Shown: positions 38,570 to 51,615, counted from the first letter of the stretch. The stretch: 64,000 bases of DNA from Zerene cesonia (GCF_012273895.1 NC_052123.1:930001-994000); one strand, 5' to 3'. Numbers and translations are program-made. The notes: generated by a model from the sequence alone, not told the origin.

Positions 38570-41500
38570 AACTAAAGAGTAATTTGTATAATATAATTAT
38601 TATCATCAACTCCAACACGTGTCCAAAAAGGCAACCGTATAATGCACCGTTCATATCGCCGCACACAAATCCACGTTTAGACATTCCAAAAGCAGAGTCA
38701 GCCGGTGAAATTCAGTCGGTTTTTCAATGTCTAGACTACCGAGTGTATCTAGGTCTCAGATCTAGAATAACCCAACATGTCCAAGCCTGGAAATAGCGCT
38801 TGGAAACTTTGAAAAGGCCGCACACGTTTCAATTGTTATATATTTCTGTTGTAATAGTTTTGTTTGACACTTTCGTAAGAACATAACATTTGACATGTTT
38901 GAGTCTAGTTTTATCAATACTTACCTACTAATACATTCCTAGCGTTTGTTTGTTTAAACGGGCTACTGTCAGTAACAGATGCACAGATTCAAAAGAATTA
39001 TGTCACCGTTTGATATGTAGCTACGTGATCCCTGTTCCTAAAGCACTATACGCTATATATATGTACATACCATGGGCGAAGCTGAGAAGAACAACTACTA
39101 TTTAATACTAGCAGTCCAGTCAGATATATATAAAACCTATGACCTATATCAATTAGTGAAGATAACGGTTTCGAATAGTGAAAGAATTTTTTGATCAATC
39201 CCGTAGGATATGGGTGCAAGCATTACAAACATACACACAAACGTGTTGTCTTTATGATAACAGTATAAAAAAGTTTGAATAGTAAATAAATAGACTCGTA
39301 AATCTTTTCGTGGTACCCGCAAACCTCTTCATTCTCTGACGTCATTGTTAAAACGAAAACTAACTCCGCACAGACGCATTTCTTGATCGGCTGACCTTTG
39401 CACCCGGCAGGTATCGTTGTATCGATGAGGCGGAGCAATGTACCTACCGGCTGCTGATTGCATGCCAATATCGTTCAGCCCGCGTGCAGCGAACGCAAAT
39501 ATCCGATTGGTAAAATGTAGCTTGTGATTTCTATATTTTTTGCGTCTTTTGTATACTGTATGTTATATTAAGAGAACATATTTTTTTTATAGAAACTTGT
39601 GATATGTGATAAGTTCCTATATGTCTATAATTCATAAGAAACAGAGCATTTGGGTGTGTTACATCAGGGATTACACAGGTCGGTCTGAGAAGATACACAA
39701 GTCTGAAAAGCAACTGTTTGTATAAAAAAACCAAGACAAAAGTCAAAACTTTGAACAATATTGCCTTATAAATGCTTATATAACAATTCGTAAACCGAAA
39801 TGCAATGCATATAACCTCAAATGACGTCATCAGCCCGACCGCAGAAGGCCATTTCGTACATGGAATAGCTTCTCAGCCTCCGTATCTCATTATGGTAAAG
39901 TTCAATATACTGATTAGTAATCGCCAATTTTATTCTAGATTACCAGAAAAAGCTGAACTTTTAATCTGAACTACTTTCGTAATCAGGACACAGTCTTCTA
40001 GATGGGCTAACTCGATTGAGGGAAGTTTTCTTCCGTAGATTCCGTAGATTTGTGGGCGATAATGCAATTCACAATGCCAATGAGCTGGTTAGAATTACCA
40101 GAGGGAGACCTTATAGGGTGTCATAAGATAATACCGTTGGCTGTGCCATGCTATGCTCATCGCATCTACTGATATTTAATGAACTACCCAGAATCACATT
40201 TAAAATACCAATAAGTTTATTTAATCGAAAAACATGAATAGCATATCGTTACGGCCACAGGATAGGTAGACAGCATAGATAAACAAAAAATAAGTGTGTT
40301 GTTAATGAGGACACAGATTAAAAACATTGAAGGCCCGAATTTACTATAACAACATATATAATTTAACGTCTGTATCGGGTTAACTAGTTTAAATATACAT
40401 CATAATTTCACATACACAAAGCACACAGATTTACAATAGTATACTCTATTTTAAAATGATATGACTCATGTATTCAATTACAATACATGAAAACAACTAT
40501 GATGTAACATGCACAATCACTTCTAAATAACAGATCGTTGGCCTGGTGCATACGCACTTTGGTATCGTCTTGAACCTTTTTATAGACGCAGGTATGCGAT
40601 CCACAATTAAACATTAAAGAAGGTTCAATAAACCTATTGCAATCGCTGCCAATACATGTCTGTTATTGTTTTATTTGAAAAAAATTACGTACAATTAATT
40701 ATCATTAATCAATTTTGTTGCTTCTCAAAGACAAAACATGCATTTTTGAGTTATAGGTTAATATGTTTTGAAAACGAAACACTCAGATAGAAAATTCCGG
40801 AAATGCTTCCTTCTTGGAAACTAATTGTTATAAAACAATATAGTTCAAAGTTTTGGTTAGCAGAGGGTGCGTGCTTTAAACCGATAATATTGAAATATAT
40901 ACTACAATAATGATAACGGAACCGCTCGGTAGTATCACATACATTACCTATACATAATAAAACATTTTCTATAAAAACCGGGAGGTACCAGTCCAGATTC
41001 TAACGGAACCAAATGACAACAATTTAACCAAAACAAACAACAAACGCAGAGTTATCGAGTGACGACACGAATGAAGGAATCTGTCAATAAGTTGACGAAG
41101 TTGGATTCCGTAGACTTCAATCTATAACAACGAAACCATTTTTCACAACAAACAAAACATAATATGGATTTCCTTATCTCTCCGTCGCATCCGCAATCTT
41201 TTCTATATAAGCTGGCGTGTAGGGGCACGATAAGAGCTACACAATTTTATTACAGTCTCTCTTTGGGGATACCATGCATGTTTCGATTTTATACAGAAAA
41301 TATAAACAAACATTTTCCTGAATGGACGATACCAAGTTATTATTAAGAGTTGCCTCAAGGCTTGTTTATATTAAATTCAAGGAATGCTGTTGAATCTGTT
41401 AGAACACGCTCAAATCCATATTTAGAAAATTGCCATTTTTATTCAAGTTTTATTCGTTCTTTGAGACAATTTATTATTATAGAATCATGTCTATTCTCAT

Positions 41501-42510
41501 TTCTTTTCTAGATTTAAATTGATATTGGTTAATATGTTTTTGGTATGCCGCTTAGTTCTAGTCTGTCTTTGGCCAATACAGATTTCGGAACATTTTTATT
41601 GCATCCCCCCCTTCAAAGCTCTTCTTTGATCTACTTGAGTAAGTGGGCCAAACCAGTTGTTCACGATTGCGTTTAAGCTAACATTTATCAACAACTAAAC
41701 TTCAGTAGCGCGATTTAGGATTATTGTTTCAGTGGACAAGTATTCCAGGACAATCGATATCTGTTCTTAGGAGAATTATAATTAATAATACTTTGAAAAC
41801 TTGTATACCATGTTTTCAAAATATTATTACCACATACATTAAAAAAAGAGCGAGCAATCAGTCAATTCAATGCTCTTCTGTTGAAATTGTAATAATTTTA
41901 TTTGCAGAATCTTACGTATTTATTCTGAACGAAGCTTGGTTGGACGAAAATAAAAAAATATGCCGTATCATTGCCGACTCACGGTAAATATATTCCCGGA
42001 AGAGAATTCACTAAATCGTTGATAGCTACTCAAGCTTGTTAACGTTTGTGTTGTCTTCTCCATCTTATTCGCCATTTATTTTAGCAAACATACTATACTA
42101 TATAATATTACTGCAAGTGTAGATTTTTATAACAAATTATGCCAGATTTGCATGAAATTATGCTAAATTAATAGATTACAAATCGTTATGGGATATATTT
42201 TTTCCCACTTTAATACATAATAAAGGTTAACAGATTAGCAGTTAGTTGCAAAAATTCCGAGCTTTTTTGTGTAAACAATAAGCATTTATTTCACAATCTT
42301 AACTACTTTCCACTACTCACGTATGTACCTCAGCTTTTACACTTTATTTGCCACACATCCAGCGATTCTGGAGTTATAGCGAACCACTAAATTTTTACAA
42401 ATATAATAAGTGAGTAAATGAACTCGTGTGAAAAAAATCGCACGAAAAAAAAAATGTAAATACATACGATACAAGATGGACAGACATCAAGCGGGCGGCC
42501 ATTAGCGTGA
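38570..42510. other. non-coding stretch
   Basis: No exon supported. TGACGTCA occurs at 39,337-39,344 and 39,822-39,829. Frames near 41.2 and 41.7 kb are AT-rich, without a domain or splice sites that I can support. Confidence 0.4.
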
Positions 42511-42521
42511 CAAATGAGCGC

Positions 42522-42955
42522 AAATGTTGATCTAAAATAAGATGAAATGCTATCGCGCAACACGTGGTGCCAGCGTCACTGTCACACGGCGTGTGCCCAG
42601 CGAGAGACGTGCTACACGACGATGTGATGACTCTATAAGTTTATATATTTTTAGCGAAAATGTCGATCTGAAATAGGATGAAATGCTATCACGTGATACG
42701 TGGTGCCAGCATTACTGTCACACGGCATTTGCCCAGAGACATGCTACTTACTCGACGATGTGATTGATGCCTTTATAAGTTTCTCTTTTAAGCAAAATTG
42801 TTGTTCTGAAATAGGAGGAAATGCTATCGCTTGACACGTGGTGCCAGAGACCAGAGAGTGTGCTATTAGACGATGGTATGCCTTTATAAGTTTATATTTT
42901 TAACGAAAATGTTGATATAAAATAGGATGAAATGCTATCAAGCAACACGGGGTCA
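42522..42955. repeat. minisatellite, about 3.4 units of 112-137 bp
   Basis: Units start at 42,522, 42,658, 42,795 and 42,907 (the last partial). Each has 'aaatgttgatct'-like sequence, 'ggatgaaatgctatc', 'acgtggtgccag', a CACGG segment and 'ataagtttatatttt'. Unit 3 has lost about 25 bp. CACGTG sits in units 1 and 3 and is changed to TACGTG in unit 2. There is no open frame through the array. Confidence 0.85.
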
Positions 42956-44223
42956 TTAAACGTTAGTGACAGACGTGCTAGCAGTATACTTCAATGTATT
43001 TTAATAATTTTGGGGGTAGACATACAATTGATAAAGCATACAATATAAAATTACGGTAGGTACCAACTAGCCGGAATTCTGTAATTGAATTATTTTAACA
43101 ATCGGTATCTTATTTTATCATTTTAAATACCGGTATCTCAAAATAAAATTACAAAATTATTAAAACTAATGATTAAATTGAATCTATTCAAAATATATGT
43201 AATGATGAGTCAGATATACGTTATTACCTTTGCTTTGCTTACAGATACAAAAAAAAAAACAAATAATCCCATACAATATCATAGCTAGCGCAGCGGATCG
43301 TAACCTAAAACCAGGAATTGGGTCACACTGATCAGCTTTACGAAACTTCGTACTTAGGGAAATTGCCTCGTAAAAATAATTAGTATTTAACATTAACTCG
43401 CGGCGTGCGTTACTTATACGGGCATTAAAAGTATAGGTAGCTGCTTTATCGCCGAGTAAATGTGGAAATTGTGAATATATTTGGCGAGTTTGTCGGTTTT
43501 TTTTGTGGATTCCGATCGAGTGTGGAGTTTGGAAATACGAGTATGTATGAGTATGTAGCTACACGTGTATAATGGATTATTTGTCAGTTCGCATATACGA
43601 TAGAAGATGTAGAAGCGATGTTTTGGTGACTTGGTAGTTATTATTTTATTATGAGTAATTCACATTAATTGCCACTTTTCACCATACAAATGTATCTAAC
43701 GTACGTGGTTATACACTACATAATCGTTAATAGAATAACCAGAAATATTTTCAAAATAAACATTTATATGGGAGGCCACCAGTGTTCAAATAAAAAAGCA
43801 ATCATTTGATGATTCACCCAGTCGCGAAAGTTCTGTTCGGTAACAAACACAAAATAAGCTAACTGAAAACCTGCATTATTTTTTAAAAGTCGGTTGAAAA
43901 CAATACACCCTTACTACGACTACATTCCAAAATCCCCAATTTCGCTTGCCCGATGAAGTAGAATAGACGAAACAAGTACTAAGATTTCGTAATTACAAAA
44001 ACTTCCGAGCGGCACACAGTCGCGGCGCCCGTAGCGTCTCAACTTAGATTGGAATATTCAACTATCGCAAAATTCTAATTAATTCACAAACGTTTCGCGT
44101 TCTGCGGGGAACGATCTCCGTTCGAACTCGCGCTTTTCCCGAATCGCAATGACCGACATTGTTGACTCTAGTTTGTTAGAGCATTCACAATATTGTAGTG
44201 TTTTACGTGTGCCACCTTTTTTC

Positions 44224-44336
44224 ATAGTGGTGAAACTCACGGCCCCCGGGGAAGAGGTCGTGAGTTATGTCGGGTTCCCACCAGCTAATACCCCACTGTG
44301 TTCCTTCGAGCCGCTACATATGCCACCTAGATAATC
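44224..44336 (+). repeat. dispersed repeat, homologous to 24.6 kb
   Basis: 'aaactcacggcccccgggga', 'agaggtcgtgagttatgtcg' and 'ccactgtgttccttcgagcc' match the inverted block at 24,600-24,750. The short frame across it derives from the repeat. Confidence 0.6.
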
Positions 44337-44489
44337 AGAGCTTTTCTAAGTAAGAAGGTACTTTTGCATTGCAAGACCCAAAAAAAAAATTTACAACCTT
44401 AATAATGACTTACATACATAGTGTGTGAAGGACATTAAAATTTCGGAGCGATTTCAAATGCGCATCATGATGGATCTTACCGTAGGAAC

Positions 44490-44600
44490 GAAGGGTTTAC
44501 CTTCTACCTATCTCCAGAGACATTTCATACCATAACATCGTCGCGAAAGAAGGACAAACACACAAACAAACAAACACACTTATTTATAATATCAGCAAGG
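44490..44600 (-). mobile_element. Helitron-like fragment
   Basis: The plus strand has 'agagacatttcataccataa', 'gcgaaagaaggacaaacaca' and 'tatttataatatcagcaagg', the inverse of a typical 5' half. Confidence 0.4.
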
Positions 44601-45174
44601 ACACTATTTATCCCGGCGATTTTAACACTTTGCAGCGAGCCTAGTCACTGCTCTCACGCTCTGGCCCTCATTAATCCGCTAAAAATTATATACTATCCAG
44701 TTAGCAATAACAAGAATTACAATGAAGCATTGGTTGCGTAATGCGTTAATCACATCGTCATGTTTGATTATTGACTCTTTACAAAACTAATTGGAGACAC
44801 ATTCGATCAATCTACACCGGCTGTCTTTTGTGAACAGTAAACAACAGTTGCCCCCTCTATGCAAACTATTATCAGTTATCATTTGAAACGTAGCGCCGAT
44901 TCATCACTCATTTTTCACCCATCAAAATCTAGTGCACACACCAACCGTCTAGACCACAATAATTTACACTAACTAATCCACGGCCGATACATCATCGGGC
45001 GACCATACCGAGTAAATCAATGTAACAGCCCATTAACGTCCGCACCAACTTTGGACCTTTCTGAGAAACTGGTTATTCCTGAACGCTGATTATTTTAGGA
45101 CAGTCCGTATCTAAGAGTGTGTTGTGTGAAAAACGATTATCTTGATTTTAGATCCTAGTCTATCGATCCTAGCC

Positions 45175-45339
45175 TATACTACTAATATTATAAAGCTCGA
45201 GAGTTTGTTTGGTTGTTTCGTAGAACGGGCTAATCTCAGAAACTACTGATCCGATTTGAAAAATTATTTCAACCCATTTGTTGAGTAAGGGCTATATAAC
45301 ATCAGGTAATACGTGAATGAAGCCGCGGGTCACAGCTAG
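45175..45339 (+). mobile_element. Helitron-like element, other family
   Basis: Starts 'tatactactaatattataaa', has 'atctcagaaactactgatcc' and 'gggctatataacatcagg', and ends 'aagccgcgggtcacagCTAG' before T. A further 5'-like piece ('taacattataaaagcgaacg') begins at once at 45,341. The size and termini suit a complete non-autonomous copy. Confidence 0.65.
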
Positions 45340-45610
45340 TAACATTATAAAAGCGAACGTTTGTGAAGATGCATGCACTAATCGAAATTAATGTATTGTC
45401 AATCTTATATCTATGTATACAAAGTTTGGATTAAATCTGTCCGCTTAAAGTGGGTCAAAAACGGGGCCAAATGAGTCGGCTACAAACAAACATACAGGTG
45501 AAGCTAACAAAAACCACTATCGAGCTTGCACCAAAATAAACCTCCCACACCCTAACAAGCCTATATATTAAAAAAAAAATCGCAAAAATAGCAACACCGC
45601 GCACTCGGCC

Positions 45611-45640
45611 TGTCAACTTGACAGCTGTCACGACTGTCAA
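45611..45640. promoter_or_regulatory. cluster of four TGTCA half-sites
   Basis: TGTCA occurs at 45,611, 45,626 and 45,635, and TGACA at 45,619. The middle two form the perfect palindrome TGACAGCTGTCA (45,619-45,630). TGACAG is the core of TALE homeodomain (Meis/Homothorax) sites. A CpG-rich segment follows to about 45,720. Confidence 0.3.
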
Positions 45641-46760
45641 CGGGCGCGTCACTGCGTGATATATTGGTCCGTGCGCGCGTTTTGTTTACAACACCGTACA
45701 GCGTGTACACCGCGCCTGACAAGTTGCATAATTACATGCGGGGGCTGGACAAATGTTATGCGACGCGTAAGTGTAGTCGAACGTTGTGTGCCAGTGAAAA
45801 TATGTGACGTTAGCCTGGCACATTTGGAGAGGTGTGAAGATTATTATATTATACCTATAGTGTACTTGGGTATCTTACACAAGGTATGGGTATTTTAATC
45901 ATAACTTCATGTCATATTAATTATTTATTTATTTACACATGATTTATTGTATATTCTAGATAGATTATAAATTGAGACTTAAACTTAGTAACATGGCGGC
46001 GCACAAATGGCGGTCTTATCGTTCAATAGCGATTTCCTCTAGACAAACGGTACTTTAATTGTAAGTTTAATAAATGTCAACCTAATCTTTAGAAGAAAAA
46101 ACGTTATGGACCGTATTTAAGAGCATATTATTACAAATTTTAATTTCACAATAACCCCTGCATGTATGATGAATGCGAACTGTCTATTTCTCCTCAGACT
46201 ACGCGGGCGAAGTCACGGTTCGAAAGTGACTTGATAATAAATCAATACATCAAAACAATTATTTCGACATACGACGACATACAACCTCAAAGTCTTACAT
46301 TCGAAAAATAATAATATACCTACACTTAAATAATATATTATATGTACCTATATAATGACGTATACACGTCTTAAACACAGCCATTCCAATTATTCAAGTA
46401 TACAATTTCGAAAGGAAACAAACCATCCAACCGAATGCATAGTTAACAATTGCTACAAAGTTTCGAAGATCAAAAACGATCAATACGCGGAAGCTGCTAA
46501 TTGTATTTAGTCTAGTGTCTGTGAGAACTCTATTTCATAAACATTCGGTTAATATCCAGACATTGTTGGTGTGTTTATTCGCTTCGAACTTTCTAGACTT
46601 TTTTTCATACGGGGTAACGTATTAAGTGGTCAACCTCCTTGACTGTTTTTCTTGGATTTGACGTCTTCATTTAATTAACCATTTAGAAACAGAAGACCGA
46701 GTTCAATACGAAATTCATTAATTATATTATTTATTATGTTTCGATAAGTTAATCATAGTA

Positions 46761-46938
46761 AGTAGTATTATAAACGCGAAAGTTTGCAAGAATATTTGGA
46801 TGTTTGTTACTCTATCACGCAAAAACAGCTGATCGAATCTGTATGAAACTAGGTAGATAGAGATATTATACTCTGTATTAGCATATAGAGTACTTTCCAA
46901 CCGGATACCACGCGAGTGCCGCCGCGGGCTCCAACTAG
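46761..46938 (+). mobile_element. Helitron-like element, diverged
   Basis: 'gtattataaacgcgaaagtt', 'tatcacgcaaaaacagctga', 'tgaaactaggtagatag', ending 'ccgccgcgggctccaaCTAG'. It is a diverged relative of the Lep1-like copies. Confidence 0.6.
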
Positions 46939-47357
46939 CTTAACTATGTTCTCATCATTACTATAAAGATTAAAAGATGTTACTCCTACACAACAAAAAT
47001 AAAAAAAAAAATAAAAAATTTTAGCAACATTTCTATTCTTTAACACAACAACAAAAACGGCAACACAGTCATGTGTGTTCATAAAAAATAGCGGTAAATC
47101 TAATTACAGAGAACCATTTACCACGGCATTCAAGAGCGACTGTGTCGGATATACTAAACGTATTAAACATTCAAGTAATTGGCGTTTCGGATACATTAAC
47201 CGTTACTCGCGTTTTCAACTTGCATTAATTGATTTCTCGCAAACATTCAAAATTGCCGTATTGTAAATTATATACTTATTTTAAGTGTATTTTTTTGTGG
47301 TTTATTCGAGAACTCCTCGGGTTTTCAACTGATTGACGTAAATCTTTTTACGTTTTA

Positions 47358-47568
47358 CTAGCTGCATCCCGCGGTTTCATCCGCGTAAGTCCGTATCCCA
47401 TAGGAATATCCGGATAAAAAGTTGCCTATATGTTATTCCAGTTGTCCAGCTGTCTACGTACCAAATTTCATTGCAATCGGTTCAGTAGTTTTTGCGTGAA
47501 AGAATAACTAACAAACACACACACATCCTTACAAACTTTCGCATTTATAATATTAGTAGGAAGTAGGA
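47358..47568 (-). mobile_element. Lep1-like non-autonomous Helitron, full length
   Basis: On the minus strand it starts TCCTACTTCCTACTAATATT at 47,568 after A and ends 'gcgggatgcagCTAG' at 47,358 before T. Both A|T target bases are intact. The 3' hairpin is CGCGG/CCGCG-like, with one change. The 'aaccgattgcaatgaaattt' and 'ggcaactttttatccggat' blocks are present. It is the cleanest copy in the window at 211 bp. Confidence 0.9.
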
Positions 47569-47937
47569 TTAAGATAAGATATGCAAAAGATAATATACTA
47601 AAAAATGAGACAAGCCACGAGTTAGAACACAAAAGTTTGTACAGAAAACAGTCTCAAACATTTTTAACAAAAAAACAAATTGTCTCAAAATGTTCAGTAC
47701 TAGATCAAATTTAAATGGGGCTACATGGTAGGTAACAGCTTTCAATTAAAAAAGAATCATATAGATCGGTTTCACCCAGTTAAAAGTAATGAGTGACAAA
47801 CACAAAAAATACAGTCGAATTGATTACCTGCTCCTTGTTTTGAAATCGGATTTGAAATTAGATTGAAAATCGCTGTATGAAGTCGTAATAAACACATCCT
47901 GAATACAAAGAAAATAACGATAATTGCTGTATAATAT

Positions 47938-47940
<3 letters not shown>

Positions 47941-47982
<42 letters not shown>
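47941..47982. repeat. (TA)21 microsatellite
   Basis: A pure 42-bp TA run. Confidence 0.95.
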
Positions 47983-47985
<3 letters not shown>

Positions 47986-48419
47986 ATCATAATTTGAAAA
48001 CATGAATACGGTATATATACAAACGAAAATCGGATATCGTGGTCTGTTTATTTATATCCTATTGTAGAAATGTCACAACAATAAGGATTAACTTACGGTG
48101 TTTGTTTGTCGTCATTGTTACCCGACACCGACTGAACGAAATGTTTTGTTTTAGACGGGAACAGCTCATGTTCATAATATATACGATATTTTATATTAAA
48201 TAAGATTTCTTTGAAGTTCAAAACGAGATTCGTCGAGACTGAAACTTTGAAGTTTCAATTTTTTTATTTGTATTATTAATAAAATCATAAATATCCTTTA
48301 AAGATACCTCTTTATACTCTATACATTTATACGTATACTCAAAACATTTGAAATTTTTGACACAGAAAAAAATTGATCTCGATCCGTGATTTAATCCGAA
48401 GCTTTCTTAAATTTCACGA

Positions 48420-48605
48420 AAGATGGCCCGTTTCCTTTTCCTATCCCTTTCCAGTCCATTCCTTTTTTACAAGCGCCAATGATTTCCTTATTCCTTTCCT
48501 CCCAAAGGCGGACAATGCATTTGCAGCGGCGTTACCCATCCAATGTTCATAGGTGGTGAGTGATCGATTACTATCAAGCGAATCACCAGCTCAGCTGCCC
48601 GCTAT
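48420..48605. repeat. retroelement fragment, 'GAGCTGGTGG' family, inverted
   Basis: On the minus strand: 'gcagctgagctggtgattcg', 'cttgatagtaatcgatcact', then 'gaaaggaataaggaaatcat' and 'ggaaagggataggaaaagga'. The order agrees with the longer copy at 52,798-53,142. Confidence 0.6.
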
Positions 48606-49460
48606 TACGAAAACTAAAGACTTATTTACATACCCTTATTATATAGGTATTAATGTAGGAAAGAATTCATAGATTAACTCCACAAATATCTTAATATTAT
48701 AACAACGTTTAAAACATCCCCAAAAAGGCATTAAAACGTCATCCATAAACAATATGGAAAACAGAACTAGTTATGTATTCACCTAAGAACATGAACCATA
48801 GTTAAAAACTGGACACTCCTTTATATTCCAATCAATTAATAATAAACGAAAATTAATTAATAAATTAATTACTCTAACGCCTCCCCGGCGTAATATGCCT
48901 AATGTCCGGCACTCCTATGTAAATAATAAATTTCTTTAACAGCTAATATACTGTGAAAATGGATACATAATAATACGTATACAATATATGCGTAATACGC
49001 ATAGTTGATTAAAAAAGCACGGTCACGTCAAGTATGCAAAAAACTGAATCTTTAGTTTTCGACCCACGCAGTTTTCCAGTAACAAAACTAAAACAAAAAA
49101 ATTACGGCCGAAACGACAAACCTCCCCGGTTTTCGGGAACGTCGGTTAACAAGTCTGATCGGGTGCACATAATATAGGGCTTGTCAACAAAATTTGTTAC
49201 GAGACAAGAAAATGCGATAGGCACATTGTTGTCGGAGCCCTTTCGTTATATTCAATGTGTTACACGGAGCGACAAAGGGATGTCGGAGCGTATTTCTATC
49301 ACACTTAGCTTTCAGATGTCGCGATCATTCGTCGATGGAGAGTAATGAGCCGTCATTATTTACGTTTATTTTGCATATCGTCTTTTTAAAATACGTAGCA
49401 CTCTACCTATAGATTAATAGGTGAAAGAAAATGACACACACACACACATAAAAAATCCTA

Positions 49461-49645
49461 TCCTACTCCTACTAATAAGTATTATAAATGCAAAAGTTTG
49501 TAAGGATGTGTGTGTGTGTGTTTGATTGCAATTGAAATTTGGTACGTAGATAGCTGGATAACTGCAATAACATTTAGGCAACTTTTTATCACGACATTCC
49601 TACGGGATACAGACTTACGCGGGTGAAACCGCGGAGCGCAGCTAG
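49461..49645 (+). mobile_element. Lep1-like non-autonomous Helitron
   Basis: Starts TCCTACTCCTACTAATAAGT after A (another TCC after A lies 5 bp upstream) and ends 'gaaaccgcggagcgcagCTAG' before T. The 3' stem CGCGG...CCGCG with loop GTGAAA is intact. A block with the 'ctgaaccga' segment has been lost next to a GT microsatellite. Confidence 0.85.
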
Positions 49646-50298
49646 TTGTACTATGGATTCCAACATTCAAAGCGAACAAACATTCAAAGCGTTTAAGCTT
49701 CAAAGCAAAGGAGCAGTGATTCACATCTTCTCCTTACATTCGTAGCGCATACTTTAATGTAACTAAATATAAACTTCGATAAATCAAATATACTTTACAG
49801 AGACATAATTTGCACCGAACGCAACGTTTGACAGCGTAAACAAAATAATCTGTGGCACATAGGGTTGCCAACGGCGCGACATTCAATTTAATTATCTGTA
49901 CGCGATCATTGAGAAGCTTTTAACGCGTGCGATTAATGTGCATAAATTTACCGGGATAACGCTTGACGTGTGTAAACAAAATAAATTGTTAAATACCAAT
50001 TAGGGCTGCTAATCGGACGTTTCATCTATCTCTATAGCCAAATAGCTTCACCAAATCGAACAAATCTCATTTATACGATTTTTTTATTAACACTAACATG
50101 TATTTGCTTCCCACTAGGAGTATCCTTATTGTACCCATAAGATTTTGTCCTAAAGATACAGTTTAATTTATAACTGTAAAACAATATGTGTTTATAATAT
50201 ATACATTCTTTGCTGCATAATTTGTTCATATCCCATTTAGATGTTTCATGCATACCTTAACAAAATGTTAATAAACACTCACGACAAAACACATAGTG

Positions 50299-50559
50299 CG
50301 CCATCCCTACAGCTCGCCACACCACAGCAGAGCCAAAACAGTGATCCGCCGTTATTTCTCTAGTCTGTACATATAATCAATGTCATCAGTGACTCTTGTT
50401 AATTTAAACACCCTATAAGAAACGCACATGAAGCATATTATTATGAATTAAACGAAAAAAAGAAAATCCCCAAAACCCATCGCGCGCCAGCCCTGCAAGC
50501 TCCACACACTACAGCAGAGCCAAAACAGTGACCCGCCGTTATTTCTGTAGACCGCACGT
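50299..50559. repeat. 75-bp direct repeat, two copies 186 bp apart
   Basis: The copies are 50,299-50,372 and 50,485-50,559. Both hold 'acagcagagccaaaacagtg' and 'ccgccgttatttct', with several differences elsewhere. The copies are unusually GC-rich for the region. They are either a duplicated regulatory block or a dispersed repeat. Confidence 0.75.
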
Positions 50560-51477
50560 ACCTACAACCGATAACTTCAAAGTGACTCAATTTCACGTGA
50601 TACGGATCGATGACTCGAGGATCGATCTTGTACGAGAATAGTATAATACCTCTCCGCCGACGTGTTCTCGGACAAACGCTTTGTTGAGATTTCGAGTTTC
50701 AATTTTAACGGTTTTTTAACGCGGTTTTTTTTTACCAACCTACCTGCCTAACGATGTTCAGCGAGCCACTATTAAATAGTTTAGTAAAATTTAACAAAGT
50801 GTGATCAGATTTTATCGGGAAATGTGAACGGATTTATAACGCTCTATCCTTCGCATACACTTAATCAATATTATCCTACTCCTTAGTCTTTATCTTATTT
50901 TTCCGAACGTTTCGGACACTTTACAAACTGAGATGTTACGTATATATCTCAACGTTACAGACCTCTGAGATACAATATATTTATCAATATATATACAATA
51001 TATTCCTAATGTATTCTGACGACTGATTCTGACAATAATAAGTTGGTTTATATCAGCCCTCTTGCCTAAACTTACAAATTAAGATCAAGTCCTGTTATTA
51101 CTAATTTTTTATTCATCGGCCAGCGCTCACGATTTAAAGATTCTCTTAAGGAGCACACAAGTATAGATATTCTGTATGTAAAAAAAGCCTAAAGTATACA
51201 TACAAAGAACAAATAACAGAGTCCTTGACCGCACCGAGAGCGGTTCGAACCGGTTCGGTATAATCCAATATCCCTCTGCCAAAACAGGGCTTGCTTGTAT
51301 GCACTACTCTAATAAGCCCAAGTTTTATTGAAACTAAAACGTTCATCGTTCTAGCGTTAGGAGATTACCTACGGGTCGGTTTCACTGCTTTCTGATAAAG
51401 CCGCTGATAGCCTATTCAAAACTTAAGGCCGGACACCTTTAAACATTATTAACCTTTTTATCTAACAAATAAGCTAA

Positions 51478-51615
51478 ACATAACCGCTTTGATTAAATTT
51501 GGTACACAGACAGCTTATTCTGACTTGGGTGATAGGATATTTATCCCGATAAAATCCTTCCTTGGGATATAACAGGAATCTTGATATACGGGCGGAGCCG
51601 GGCCGAGCCTCTAGT
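51478..51615 (+). mobile_element. Helitron-like fragment, same family as 1.8 kb
   Basis: 'attaaatttggtacacagac', 'tgggtgataggatatttatc', 'cttccttgggatataacagg' and the end 'gggcggagccgggccgagcc' plus 'tCTAG' before T. The 5' part is missing. Confidence 0.65.
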
